A DNA stretch of 64,000 nt, from assembly GCF_001428895.1 (NCBI RefSeq), contig NZ_LMJA01000006.1, forward strand, positions 1 to 64,000. Direction: 5' to 3'. The stretch is from Mycobacterium sp. Root265 (GTDB lineage: Bacteria; Actinomycetota; Actinomycetes; Mycobacteriales; Mycobacteriaceae). A program made the position numbers and the translations under genes. The notes below the pieces were generated by a model. The model was not told the DNA's origin. It saw only the letters and a list, made by a program, of their open reading frames with translations, and made no database searches. Position 1 is the first letter of the stretch; each line of letters starts with the position of its first letter. This document shows, in pieces, positions 23,938 to 32,537 of the stretch.

Positions 23938-25290
23938 TTGGACAAGCACTGCCCGTCGCGCGCGCAGATCCGCCAAATCGGGCCCTTCGTCGCGGGGGTC
24001 CGGGAGTACGCTCCGTTGGTGGCTGTCACGGGGCCCCGCGGGTGCCTTCCCGACCTTCCGGAAGGCCGTCGGGACTACTCGGATGCGGCCAGCAGGCGAC
24101 GGGCGACGCTGACCATCAGCACCCGGATTGCGGCGGGAATCGTGGCTATCTACGGCATCGCCGAGCTGATCCTGATACCGGAAGTACCGCATATCGGGGT
24201 GATAAATCTCGTCAGCGCAGCGGTTTTCATGGCCACTCCGCTGCTCTACAGATTCGGCCCACTGGTTGCCGCGACGGCATTCGTCATCGCCGCGTACACC
24301 TTCACCGTCTATGTCTGCAGCCAGCTCGGCACCGACAGCGGTCTGCAGTTCTACTTCTTCGTGGGCGCGGCGCTGATCATCCTGGTGATAGGCAGCGACC
24401 ACATGGTCATCGCATCGGTATTGGCCGCATCCGGAGCGATCCTGGCGGTGGCGCTGGAATGGCTCGTCCCGCGCAACACCGGGGTGTATTCGGAGTCGGC
24501 GATGCGGATCAGCTTCGGCATCACGGTGGTCGCAGCAAGCCTGATGATGATCATCGTGGTGGGGTCGGCGATGCGCCGGATCGACCACGCGGAAAGTGCG
24601 CTGAAGCTGGAATTCGCCAAGTCCGAGGCGCTGCTGGCCAACATCCTCCCCGACAGCATTGCCACCCGGCTGAAGGATCGGGATGACTCGATCATCGCCG
24701 ACGGGTACGCGGACGCCTCGATCCTGTTCGCCGACATCGCCGGCTACACCAAGCGCGCCAGCGATACCGACCCCGCCGACCTGGTGTTCTTCCTCAATCA
24801 GCTCTACACCGACTTCGACAGGCTGGTCGACCGGCACGGCCTGGAGAAGATCAAGACCAGCGGCGACTCCTACATGGTGGTCAGCGGGGTACCTCATCCC
24901 CGCGTGGACCACCTGGAGTCCTTGGCCTGCCTGGCACTCGACATGGCCCACGCCGTCGCCGGACTGCGCGATCAACAGGGCCGCGAGGTGCCGCTGCGGA
25001 TCGGCATCGCCGCCGGACCCGTCGTGGCCGGCGTGGTCGGCTCACGCAAGTTCTTCTACGACGTCTGGGGTGATGCGGTCAATGTGGCCTCCCGGATGGA
25101 GAGCACGGACGTGGAGGGGCGCATTCAGGTGCCCCAGAACGTCTATGACCGCATCAACAGCAGTTATCTGTTCGAGGAGCGCGGCGAGGTCGAGGTGAAG
25201 GGCAAGGGACCCATGCACACCTGGTACCTCGTCGGCCGCAAGCCTGCCGAGCTCGCCGCGGGCATCACACCTTGTAGTTCTCCGAACTGA
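23938..25290 (+). CDS. cya: class III adenylate cyclase, six-helix membrane type (Rv1625c-like)
   Basis: Makes cAMP from ATP. The protein (450 residues) has about six membrane segments between residues 60 and 210, then one cyclase catalytic domain. All catalytic residues are present: metal-binding Asp266 (LFADIAGYT) and Asp310 (KTSGDSYMV), ATP-specifying Lys306 and Asp375, transition-state Asn382 and Arg386 (VWGDAVNVASRM). These align ten positions after those of Rv1625c. As one catalytic domain it must dimerise. The start is uncertain: TTG 23938 has no ribosome site, whereas TTG/GTG at 24016/24019 follows a GGGAG. The end overlaps the convergent dps gene by 26 bases. Confidence 0.93.
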   Translation: MDKHCPSRAQIRQIGPFVAGVREYAPLVAVTGPRGCLPDLPEGRRDYSDAASRRRATLTISTRIAAGIVAIYGIAELILIPEVPHIGVINLVSAAVFMATPLLYRFGPLVAATAFVIAAYTFTVYVCSQLGTDSGLQFYFFVGAALIILVIGSDHMVIASVLAASGAILAVALEWLVPRNTGVYSESAMRISFGITVVAASLMMIIVVGSAMRRIDHAESALKLEFAKSEALLANILPDSIATRLKDRDDSIIADGYADASILFADIAGYTKRASDTDPADLVFFLNQLYTDFDRLVDRHGLEKIKTSGDSYMVVSGVPHPRVDHLESLACLALDMAHAVAGLRDQQGREVPLRIGIAAGPVVAGVVGSRKFFYDVWGDAVNVASRMESTDVEGRIQVPQNVYDRINSSYLFEERGEVEVKGKGPMHTWYLVGRKPAELAAGITPCSSPN

Positions 25291-25768
25291 TCAGCCAGGC
25301 CAGCTTCTCCAGCCCGTCGATCAGCTGGTGCAGGATGTCGGCGGTGGTGGGATCTTCGGCGTCCACCGCGTCGTGCACCCCGCGCAGCGTGTCGACGGCC
25401 GCGTAGACACGGGTGGAGATCAGCTCCACCACATCGGCGGTGCTGTGCTCGTACGGCGGGAACTGGGGCAGCGTGGTGCCGGCCGCCACGATGTCGGTGC
25501 GGCCGTCGGCCGTGGCGTGCAGGGCACGCATCCGTTCGGCGATGGTGTCGCTGGCCTCGCGGGCGAAGTCGACCAGTTCGTCGAGCTGCAGGTGCAGATC
25601 ACGGAAGTTGGTGCCGACGACGTTCCAATGCGCCTGCTTGCCTTGCAGGTGTAGTTCGATCATGTCGACGAGGACCTGCTGCAGACTCGCCCGCAGTTCC
25701 GCCGAGGCGTGAAAGCCCTGGATATCGGTATCGGTGCGACGCTTTCCGGTGGTGATTGAGGTAGTCAT
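25265..25768 (-). CDS. dps: Dps-family DNA-protecting ferritin-like protein
   Basis: A 167-residue dodecamer-forming protein that oxidises and stores iron and shields DNA in starvation or peroxide stress. Intersubunit ferroxidase residues correspond one to one with E. coli Dps: His47 (AHWNVVG), His59, Asp63, Asp74 and Glu78. The N-terminal tail (KRR) is basic and may bind DNA. It lies 39 bp downstream of the DUF2339 gene stop, with a 19-bp palindrome in the gap. Gene neighbours recall the M. smegmatis locus of the second Dps (Dps2), from memory. The stop overlaps the cyclase tail-to-tail. Confidence 0.95.
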   Translation of the reverse strand: MTTSITTGKRRTDTDIQGFHASAELRASLQQVLVDMIELHLQGKQAHWNVVGTNFRDLHLQLDELVDFAREASDTIAERMRALHATADGRTDIVAAGTTLPQFPPYEHSTADVVELISTRVYAAVDTLRGVHDAVDAEDPTTADILHQLIDGLEKLAWLISSENYKV

Positions 25769-25788
25769 GACTATTCCAACCAGAGCTT

Positions 25789-25807
25789 TTCTGGAATCAT
25801 TCCAGAA
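25789..25807. promoter_or_regulatory. 19-bp palindrome upstream of dps (candidate Fur/PerR-type operator)
   Basis: TTCTGGAAT-C-ATTCCAGAA is a perfect 9-1-9 palindrome 20 bp before the dps ATG and directly after the DUF2339 stop. A third partial half (CTGGTTGGAAT on the minus strand) follows towards dps. Odd-centred 9-1-9 symmetry is that of Fur-family boxes, and the target being an iron/peroxide-stress gene agrees. As RNA it would be a 7-bp hairpin without U-tract, a poor terminator. The binding protein is inferred, not known. Confidence 0.6.
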
Positions 25808-27712
25808 TTATGGCTCTTTTCGCTGCTGATCCTGCTGGGTGAGCAGGCGGGCGTATCCCGCACCCATGCCCAGCAGCACCAGCCCGACGACGATGAACAC
25901 CGCGACCCGGAAGATGCCGTCCAGGGTGCCGAGGTCGAAGAGGAAGAGCTTGGCCACCGCCGCGGTCACCAACGCCATACCGCCGCCGATGGGCAGGGAT
26001 CGGTCTGCCCGGTCGATCCTGGCGGCGTATCCGAACAGCCCGGCCGCCAACACGATCCAGCAGATCGTCGCGGTCATGTGCCCGGCCAGGAACCCACCGC
26101 CGGTGCCACCGATCAGCACTCCCGCGGTCACCGTGAAGACGGTCACCGCGTAGGCGATCACCACGGCGGCAACAGCCATCAGCACGCGCCCGGTATCGGC
26201 ATCGCGACCGCGGCTCAGCGACCAGGTCTGCGCCAGTGCGTACACGGTCAGCAGCAGACTGGACACCAGCACCGAGACCGCTTCGGTGGTGGCCATCACC
26301 GAAGCGTCGGTCAGGGTCTCGGGCCCGGCCAGCGCCAGGAAGTAGATGCTGCCGATGGCGCCGAAGCCCAGCGCTGCGCACTGCGCCGCCACACTGTGCC
26401 GACCGGCGACGGCCACCACCACCGCCAGTGCCAGCAGCACCGGTCCGGCCACTTCACCGTCGAAGGCGACGGCGACGGCCACCAGGACGGCGACTGCGGC
26501 CAGCGCCGCCCACACCTGGCGCACAGCCGGTGTCATGCCGGGCCAGTTCTCGCCGAGCAGCACCACCGCCAGCAGTGCCGCCGCGACGGCCACGATGATG
26601 AGCGCGGCCGGCACCCGGTCGACCGCCGCCGAGACCCCGAGCACGGGTACCGCGCCGGCCGCGGCGAGCAACGCCAGACCGGTCCGATGTGTGCTGTGCG
26701 GCAGCAGGATCAGCGCCGAACCGACGGCCAGCAGCGCCGCGATGGCGGCGGCGCCGGCCAACCACGGCTGCTGGCTGGTGCCGAAGCTGGCGCCGACGAG
26801 CGCGAGCAGCACCCATCCACTGCCCGCGGCGGTGCGCGCGGCGTACATCCAGGTCCAGTCCTTGCCCAACTGAACCGGCAGCGTCGCCGCCGAGAGTGCC
26901 AGCATGAAACCGATGAGCAGCAGCGTGATGTCGCCGACGACCACCGGTGCCAGCACCGCCAGCGGTATCAGCACCAAAAGGCCGAGATGTTCGGAATCCC
27001 ATCGGCGGGCCAGAGTCAGACCGCCGCCGGCGATGATTGCCGAGATCACCAGTCCGGCCACCGCGGGCAGCCATTGATAGATGGTGGTGACGGCGATGAC
27101 GTCGATATAGGCGCCTCCGATGCCGGTGGCCGCCAACGCGATTGCGCCGACCCGCCCGCCGGGACGGGCATACAGCCAGAGTGCGCCCGCGACGAGGCCA
27201 CCGGCGAGCACGGCCCCGGCGGCCACCCGGACGGGCGGGGCCAACAGACCGGCCTGAGCGGCGAGCACCACCAGCAGCACGACACCGATCAGTGTCACCG
27301 CCACACCGGCCGCGGCCAGCGCCTTACCGATCCAGTTCTGCGAGGGCTGCTTCGGGGCCTCGGCATCCGGGGTAGCCCCGGGGACCGGCGTACCGGCCGC
27401 CGACGGCTGGGGCGCCGGGGCATGCTGCGGGTACTGGGGATACTGCGGGTATTGAGCGTGCGCATACGGGCTCTGCGGGTACTGGGACTGCGGATATTGG
27501 GCCTGCGGATATTGGGCGTAGTACTGCTGGTACTGCGCATAGGTCCACGGCACCGGCTGCGCCGGGGGCTGGGCGGCTGCGGGTGCGGACGCACCGAGCG
27601 TCCCGGCCAGCTGAGTCAGTTCGGCCGAGGCGCGGGTCAGCTGCTGCGACATCGTCACGAAGTCGGCGGACAGCCGCGCGAGCACCTGCTGGGGTTCGGT
27701 CATGCCTGACAT
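25808..27712 (-). CDS. DUF2339 multi-spanning membrane protein
   Basis: A 634-residue protein. Residues 10-45 form a heptad-like helix; residues 58-96 are QYPQ-type tandem repeats; from about 125 to the end there are some 18-20 hydrophobic segments, nearly the whole remainder. This layout (helix, low-complexity linker, very many membrane helices with FLFDLGTLDGIFRVAVF near the end) is DUF2339, a family of unknown function. A MacR-like box lies 28-43 bp before its start, so it is a probable target of the two-component system encoded just upstream. Dps follows 39 bp downstream. Confidence 0.85.
   Translation of the reverse strand: MSGMTEPQQVLARLSADFVTMSQQLTRASAELTQLAGTLGASAPAAAQPPAQPVPWTYAQYQQYYAQYPQAQYPQSQYPQSPYAHAQYPQYPQYPQHAPAPQPSAAGTPVPGATPDAEAPKQPSQNWIGKALAAAGVAVTLIGVVLLVVLAAQAGLLAPPVRVAAGAVLAGGLVAGALWLYARPGGRVGAIALAATGIGGAYIDVIAVTTIYQWLPAVAGLVISAIIAGGGLTLARRWDSEHLGLLVLIPLAVLAPVVVGDITLLLIGFMLALSAATLPVQLGKDWTWMYAARTAAGSGWVLLALVGASFGTSQQPWLAGAAAIAALLAVGSALILLPHSTHRTGLALLAAAGAVPVLGVSAAVDRVPAALIIVAVAAALLAVVLLGENWPGMTPAVRQVWAALAAVAVLVAVAVAFDGEVAGPVLLALAVVVAVAGRHSVAAQCAALGFGAIGSIYFLALAGPETLTDASVMATTEAVSVLVSSLLLTVYALAQTWSLSRGRDADTGRVLMAVAAVVIAYAVTVFTVTAGVLIGGTGGGFLAGHMTATICWIVLAAGLFGYAARIDRADRSLPIGGGMALVTAAVAKLFLFDLGTLDGIFRVAVFIVVGLVLLGMGAGYARLLTQQDQQRKEP
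27425..27541 (-). repeat. in-frame QYPQ coding repeats in the DUF2339 gene
   Basis: Imperfect 12-15 bp units (GCGGATATTGGG and variants) encode repeated Gln-Tyr-Pro-Gln at residues 58-96 of the membrane protein. The units are imperfect at DNA level but conserved in sense. They form a cytoplasmic or surface linker between the N-terminal helix and the membrane domain and could vary in number between strains. Confidence 0.8.
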
Positions 27713-27739
27713 CGTCGCCCATGAGAGGCGCGGAACAGA

Positions 27740-27755
27740 TGAGTAGGACTACTCG
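27740..27755. promoter_or_regulatory. MacR-like box
   Basis: TGAGTAG-GA-CTACTCG resembles the MacR operator TGAGTAC-NN-GTACTCA that I remember from Streptomyces coelicolor: 11 of 14 specified positions match and the 6-2-6 core GAGTAG/CTACTC is a perfect dyad. It lies between the end of the regulator gene and the DUF2339 start, 28 bp before that ATG. In Streptomyces MacR controls membrane-protein genes, which agrees with the neighbour here. Confidence 0.6.
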
Positions 27756-27784
27756 GCTGTGCTGTGTCCTCTATACACGGAGCG

Positions 27785-28447
27785 CTACTGGTCGAGGCCG
27801 TGCTCGATCGCATAGCGGGTGGCCTCCACCCGGTTGGCGACCTGGAGCTTGCGAAAGGTGGCCTGCACGTGGTTTTCCACGGTGCGATGACTCAGCGACA
27901 GTCGCTCGGCGATCTGCTTGGCCGTCAGGCCCTTTGCCACGTGGCGCAGGATCTCGGTCTCCCGTTCGGTCAGACTCGGCAACGGAACGCCGGCCTGGAC
28001 CGTGTCGGGCTGCTGGGCGATGCGCCGGTACTCCCCCAGCACCAGCCCGGCCAGCCCCGGGGTGAAAACCGCCCGGCCGGCCGCGGTCGCCCGAACCGCT
28101 TCGGCCAGTTCGGTTTTCGATGCACTCTTGACCAGATACCCCGTCGCCCCCGCCTTCACCGCCTCCAGCACGTCGGCACGCTCATCCGAGGCCGACAGCA
28201 CCAGGATCCGCGAGGACGGTGACACCGTCAGCACCTCGACGGTGGCCTGCGCGCCGGTGCCGTCGGGCAACTGCATGTCCATGACCACCACGCCCGGTTG
28301 CACCACCTCGGCCCGCCGGCGCGCCGAGGCGACACCGTCCGCCGTTGCCACCACGTCGAAGCCCGCCTCGGCGAGATCGCGGGCCACCGCATCGCGCCAG
28401 ATGGGATGGTCGTCGACCACCATCACCGTCGTCACCGCGTCGCTCAT
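27785..28447 (-). CDS. macR: LuxR/NarL-family response regulator, MacR-like
   Basis: A 220-residue regulator. The receiver has VVDDHPIWRD, phospho-acceptor Asp57 in VVVMDMQLPDGTG, and the switch Lys in GYLVKSASKTEL. The output is a LuxR helix-turn-helix (LTERETEILRHVAKGLTAKQIAE then HRTVENHV). ATG 28447 overlaps the kinase stop by four bases. A matching palindromic box lies 38-30 bp beyond its own end, before the DUF2339 gene. The macR name rests on the type of partner kinase and on that box, so it is an inference; the family call is firm. Confidence 0.88.
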   Translation of the reverse strand: MSDAVTTVMVVDDHPIWRDAVARDLAEAGFDVVATADGVASARRRAEVVQPGVVVMDMQLPDGTGAQATVEVLTVSPSSRILVLSASDERADVLEAVKAGATGYLVKSASKTELAEAVRATAAGRAVFTPGLAGLVLGEYRRIAQQPDTVQAGVPLPSLTERETEILRHVAKGLTAKQIAERLSLSHRTVENHVQATFRKLQVANRVEATRYAIEHGLDQ

Positions 28448-29577
28448 CGCGGCACCGTGAACTCCCACTCGGTTCCCCCACCGGCCGGAGCGGTCAGTTC
28501 CGCGCGCCCGCCCAGCGCCGCCAGCCGCCCCTGAATAGATTTGCTCACACCCACCCGTCCCTCGCCGATTGCGGCCTCGAGTCTGCCCGCCGGTATCCCC
28601 GGCCCGTCGTCGCGGATGCTGACCACCACCTCGTCGCCGAGATCCTCCAGCAGCACATAGGCACGGGCCACGGGGCCGGCATGGCGCGCGACATTGGTCA
28701 GCGCGTTGATGGTCGCGGCCTCCACTTCGGCGGCCACCTGCGGATCGAGGTAGACCGCGGCCGCGGGCACGCTCACCGATACCCGATCGCTGGCGTGTCT
28801 GCGCAACAGCAGTCCGAGGTCACCGTCGGCTGCCGCCGCCGCTTCGGGTTCGATGTCCACAGCGCTGAGCAGACGACGCAGCGCACGCTCCTGCTCGCCA
28901 GCTGCTTCGGCCAATTGTGCTGTCTCACCGCCTATTTCGCGGCCACGCCGGGCGACCATCGCCAGCACCTGCATCACCCCGTCGTGGACATGGCGGGACA
29001 GCCGTTCGCGCTCGGCCAGCGCTGCGCTGAGCCGTGCTACCTTCTCCACCTCGGCGTGGGCGCGTCGTGCGGTGTTCGCGGCCATCCCGATCGCCAGTCC
29101 GACGCTGAGTTCGATGAGAATGGTCGGGCTGCGCACCAGATCCACCGCGATGGCGCCCTTGAGCGCGGCGGCAGTGGCCATCACCGCCAGGCCCATACCC
29201 ATCCCGGCGACCGGGCCTGCCAGGATCGCCGCAGACACCACCGCATTCGTCGCCCACAGCGTGGTCGGCCACGACTGGTTGGCCAGCGTCCAGTGCTCCG
29301 AGGCGACGAGCACCGTGCTGGCCATCAGCCCGACCACCACCACGGCCTCGGCCAGCACCCAGGACCGGCGCCTGCCGAATCCGCGCAGGTAGGCGATCCC
29401 GCAGGCCACGCTCCACGCGGTCAGGACGCCGAAGAGCACCCAGCCGAGCGCGGAACGCTCGAACTCGGCGTTCTTGGACACCTGGAAGTAGAGCGCATAG
29501 GTCCAACTGAGCAGCCGGAACACCTGCGCGGCCCGCCACAGCGGGGCGGCCGGGTCGACCTGCTGGTGCGCGGGCAC
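28444..29577 (-). CDS. macS: MacS-family sensor histidine kinase (DUF5931 sensor)
   Basis: A 377-residue membrane kinase. The N-terminal half has about six hydrophobic segments starting with VDPAAPLWRAAQVFRLLSW, the fingerprint of the DUF5931 sensor domain in MacS kinases. The HisKA_3 box reads RHVHDGVMQVLAM with the phospho-His, and the ATPase shows TNVARHAG and DDGPGIP. The GTG start is three bases after the stop of the amino-acid ABC ATPase, so it appears to be part of that operon, and it overlaps macR by four bases. In Streptomyces MacRS controls morphogenic membrane-protein genes; the stimulus is unknown. Confidence 0.85.
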   Translation of the reverse strand: MPAHQQVDPAAPLWRAAQVFRLLSWTYALYFQVSKNAEFERSALGWVLFGVLTAWSVACGIAYLRGFGRRRSWVLAEAVVVVGLMASTVLVASEHWTLANQSWPTTLWATNAVVSAAILAGPVAGMGMGLAVMATAAALKGAIAVDLVRSPTILIELSVGLAIGMAANTARRAHAEVEKVARLSAALAERERLSRHVHDGVMQVLAMVARRGREIGGETAQLAEAAGEQERALRRLLSAVDIEPEAAAAADGDLGLLLRRHASDRVSVSVPAAAVYLDPQVAAEVEAATINALTNVARHAGPVARAYVLLEDLGDEVVVSIRDDGPGIPAGRLEAAIGEGRVGVSKSIQGRLAALGGRAELTAPAGGGTEWEFTVPR

Positions 29578-29580
29578 GGC

Positions 29581-30363
29581 CTACATGACCTTGGACAGAA
29601 AGGCCTTCGTCCGCTCGTGTTGCGGGTTGCGCATCAACTCGACGGGCTCACCGCGTTCGACGACCACGCCACCGTCCATGAACACCAGTTCGTCTGCGAC
29701 CTCACGCGCGAAGCCCATCTCGTGGGTCACCACGATCATGGTCATGCCCTCGGAGGCAAGCTTCTTCATCACCGCCAGCACCTCGCCCACCAGTTCGGGA
29801 TCCAGCGCGGACGTCGGCTCGTCGAACAGCATCAGCTTGGGGCTCATGGCCAGCGCCCGTGCGATCGCCACCCGCTGCTGCTGCCCGCCGGACAGCTGGG
29901 CGGGGTAGGCGGTCGCCTTGTCGGCCAGTCCGACCTGATCGAGCAGATCCATGCCTCGTTCGATCATCTGCTTCTTGTTGAGTCGCTTGACCTGGGTCGG
30001 CGCTTCGACGACGTTGCCCAGTGCGGTTCGGTGCGGGAACAGGTTGAAGTGCTGGAACACCATGCCGACGTCGCGTCGTTGTTTGGCGACCTCGCGCGGC
30101 TTCATCTCGTGCAGTTTGCCGCCGCGCTCGTGATACCCGACCAGTGCCCCGTCGACGTAGAGTCGGCCGGCACTGACGGTCTCCAGGTGGTTGATGCAGC
30201 GCAGGAATGTCGACTTGCCGGAACCCGACGGCCCGACGAGCACCAGCACCTGCCCCTTCTGTACTTCCAGGGTGATGCCCTTGAGCACCTTGAGTGCGCC
30301 GAAGTCTTTGCAGACCAGTTCGGCCTTCACCATGGGGTGAGCGGCCTGCTCCGGTGTCGTCAC
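29581..30363 (-). CDS. polar amino-acid (glutamine/glutamate-type) ABC transporter ATP-binding protein
   Basis: A 260-residue ATPase. Walker A is GPSGSGKST, the Q-loop [13 protein letters not shown], the signature [15 protein letters not shown] and Walker [20 protein letters not shown]: the classic GlnQ/HisP pattern of the polar-amino-acid subfamily. The GTG at 30363 overlaps the permease stop (GTGA); ATG 30333 ten codons later is the alternative start and lacks a ribosome site. It energises uptake through the permease just upstream. Specificity (glutamine, glutamate or others) cannot be decided from the ATPase. Confidence 0.92.
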   Translation of the reverse strand: MTTPEQAAHPMVKAELVCKDFGALKVLKGITLEVQKGQVLVLVGPSGSGKSTFLRCINHLETVSAGRLYVDGALVGYHERGGKLHEMKPREVAKQRRDVGMVFQHFNLFPHRTALGNVVEAPTQVKRLNKKQMIERGMDLLDQVGLADKATAYPAQLSGGQQQRVAIARALAMSPKLMLFDEPTSALDPELVGEVLAVMKKLASEGMTMIVVTHEMGFAREVADELVFMDGGVVVERGEPVELMRNPQHERTKAFLSKVM

Positions 30364-31286
30364 GGCAAGGTACCCATCTGCGCCTTGGCCAGCGCCTCGA
30401 GTTGCTTGGTGGTCAGCTTGCGCGACGCGCCCCGGGAGAAGTAGCGCTCCAGGTAGAACTGGCCGACCATCAGCACGCTGGTGATCACCAGGTACCAGGT
30501 TGCCGCCACCAGGAGCAGCGGTACCGGTTCGAAGATGCGGGCGGCGATCTCCCGGGTGGCGATGCCGTAGACGTCCAGTGCGTAGGGTACCGCGGTGACC
30601 AGCGACGTCGTCTTGAGCAGGCTGATCAGCTCGTTGCCGGTGGGCGGGATGATGACGCGCATCGCCTGCGGCAGCACGGTGCGGCGCATCGCCAGACCCC
30701 ACGACATGCCCAGTGCGGTCGAGGCTTCCAGCTGTCCCTCCGGCACCGACATGATGCCGGCCCGCACGATCTCGGCCATGTAGGCCGCCTCGTTGAGCGC
30801 CAGACCGATGACGGCCAGCGCGAACGGGAACGACAGGCTCTGCAGGTCGAACTCGAAGAACGACGGGCCGAACGGCACGCCCAGCTGGATCTTCTGGTAG
30901 ATCGTCGGCATCAGCCCCCAGAACACCAGCTGCACGTACACCGGGGTGCCGCGGAAGATCCACAGGAACACCCAGGCCACCGCGCTGAGCACCGGGTTCG
31001 CCGACAGCCGCATCACCGTGAGGATCACGCCCAGCACGACGCCGATCACCATCGCGTAGATGGTCAGCTGCAGGGTGTTGAACACGCCGAGCAGAATCCG
31101 CTCGTTGAACAGGTACTCGGCGAAGGTGGACCAGCCGTAGGCCGGATTGGTGGCGGCCCCGTAGAGGAAGAGGCCGACCACGACGATGATGACGGTCGCC
31201 GCCACCCACCTCCAGGGATGGCGCAGCGGTACCGCGTCGATGGCTTGCGCTGTGTCGGACGGTGGCGGCGAACCGGCATCACTCAT
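30360..31286 (-). CDS. polar amino-acid ABC transporter permease
   Basis: A 308-residue membrane protein of the HisM/GlnP type. After a 25-residue cytoplasmic start and a membrane segment near 28-45, the core has [25 protein letters not shown] and the coupling loop [25 protein letters not shown] (key EAA-loop residues E-A-S-x-A-L-G). A single permease gene implies a homodimer. It lies 15 bp after the binding-protein gene and overlaps the ATPase gene. A charged C-terminal tail ([15 protein letters not shown]) is longer than usual. Confidence 0.92.
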   Translation of the reverse strand: MSDAGSPPPSDTAQAIDAVPLRHPWRWVAATVIIVVVGLFLYGAATNPAYGWSTFAEYLFNERILLGVFNTLQLTIYAMVIGVVLGVILTVMRLSANPVLSAVAWVFLWIFRGTPVYVQLVFWGLMPTIYQKIQLGVPFGPSFFEFDLQSLSFPFALAVIGLALNEAAYMAEIVRAGIMSVPEGQLEASTALGMSWGLAMRRTVLPQAMRVIIPPTGNELISLLKTTSLVTAVPYALDVYGIATREIAARIFEPVPLLLVAATWYLVITSVLMVGQFYLERYFSRGASRKLTTKQLEALAKAQMGTLP

Positions 31287-31301
31287 AGGTGTCGCGTGCT
31301 C

Positions 31302-32216
31302 CTAGGAAACCGCGCCGTTGATCACCGGCTTGTCGATCATGCCCTCTTCCAGGCCCCAGTTCGCGGCGATCTCCTTGTACTTGCCGGACTCGATCAGGTG
31401 CTCGAGCGCCTGCAGCAGCGACTGCGCCAGCGGCGATTCCTTCTCCACCGGCCAGCCGTAGGGCGCGGAGTCGAAGGTCTCACCGGCCTGCTCGAGCTTG
31501 CCGTTGGTCTGCTTGATCGCGTACAGCGTCACCGGGGAGTCGGCCGACATCGCGTCGGCCTGCCCGAGCACGACGGCGTTGGTGGCCGCGTCCTGGCTGT
31601 CGAACGGAATGATCTCGATGGGCGGCTGCCCGGCGTCGGTGCACTTCGTGTTGCGCGCGGGAAGCTCTTCGGTTTCCTGCACCGTGGTCGCCTGCACCGC
31701 GACCTTCTTCCCGCAGGCGTTCTCCGGGTCGATGGCGTCGCCCGCCGGCTGCGCCCACAAGGTGCCTGCGGAGAAGTAGGTGACGAAGTCGACCTGCTGC
31801 TCGCGCTCCTTGCTGTCGGTGAACGACGACATGCCGACGTTGAAGGTTCCGCCCTGGATGGACGGAATGATCTTCGCGAAATCGGACTCACGGTATTCCG
31901 GGGTCAGCCCGAGTGTGCCGGCGACGGCGTTCATCAGGTCGACGTCGAACCCGACGATCTTGCCGGCCTCGTCCTTGAACTCGTTGGGCGCGTACGGGAT
32001 GTTCACCCCGACGATCAGTTTGCCCGAAGCCTTGATCGCTTCCGGGACGGTGTTCGCGATCTCCTCCACCTTGTCGGCCGGCGCGGCCGCGGTCGGCGAC
32101 TCTTCACCACCGCTCGGCTCCGAGCTCGAACAGCCCGACAGCGCCAGGGCGCCGGTCGCGGCGAAGACGGCCGCGATGCGCCAGAGCTTGTTCCGGTCCT
32201 GGATTCCACCAAACAC
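31302..32216 (-). CDS. polar amino-acid-binding lipoprotein
   Basis: A 304-residue extracytoplasmic binding protein. The signal ends in lipobox LALSGC (Cys29), so it is lipid-anchored. The mature domain has GKLIVGVNIPYAPNEF, GFDVDLMNAVAGTLG, SDFAKIIPSIQGGTFNVGMSSFT (binding-pocket residues) and two internal cysteines that may form a disulfide. It is a type II binding protein of the glutamine/glutamate family. The GTG start at 32216 is supported by AGAGGGA upstream. First gene of the importer-macSR operon; a possible GlnR half-site pair lies about 110 bp upstream. Confidence 0.9.
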   Translation of the reverse strand: MFGGIQDRNKLWRIAAVFAATGALALSGCSSSEPSGGEESPTAAAPADKVEEIANTVPEAIKASGKLIVGVNIPYAPNEFKDEAGKIVGFDVDLMNAVAGTLGLTPEYRESDFAKIIPSIQGGTFNVGMSSFTDSKEREQQVDFVTYFSAGTLWAQPAGDAIDPENACGKKVAVQATTVQETEELPARNTKCTDAGQPPIEIIPFDSQDAATNAVVLGQADAMSADSPVTLYAIKQTNGKLEQAGETFDSAPYGWPVEKESPLAQSLLQALEHLIESGKYKEIAANWGLEEGMIDKPVINGAVS

Positions 32217-32537
32217 GGTATCCCTCTACTTTCTTGTATGAGTTGTCACAGTCTCGTCTGTCGACATCTCCAGCCAAGGACGTTAACGACCGATGGCCCA
32301 GCGCGCAGCGCCGGTAACGGAACAGTAGTGGAGCCGTAACGTCGAAGCAGGAGAACGCGGCAGTCCTCATCAAATTGCAGCGACTCCGGCATACCCTTCG
32401 GGCCTGCGGAATCAGTACCACGGGCTTGGACATGGCTACTGTCGCGGGCGGTTTCGCGCCATGGGCGGGTTTGCCCGGCTACCCGCAGCGAGCGGGAATC
32501 CGGACCGCCCGGCCCCAGCCTGTGCGACACTCACCGC
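32217..32537. promoter_or_regulatory. divergent intergenic region, amino-acid importer versus HdeD gene
   Basis: 321 bp without a credible gene. It must contain the importer operon promoter and that of the HdeD-family gene. The only notable element is a cluster of GTAAC/GTTAC words; 32325-32340, read on the minus strand, is GTTAC-N6-ACTAC. This has the AC-N9-AC spacing reported for mycobacterial GlnR sites. The match is weak and there is no clear dyad. Confidence 0.35.

Noticed and set aside
23913-24686. Alternative frame starting near ATG 23919 before the cyclase
   Set aside because: Out of frame with the cyclase domain; translation is Arg/Gly/His-rich shadow sequence.
27425-27541. Possible CRISPR or minisatellite array
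   Set aside because: Units are 12-15 bp, without spacers, and in frame inside the DUF2339 gene.
28345-30444. Long plus-strand frames (28345-30444, 30294-32339, 20311-22506, 45271-46608, 56540-57946)
   Set aside because: All oppose or overlap genes with clear family motifs and show low-complexity translations.
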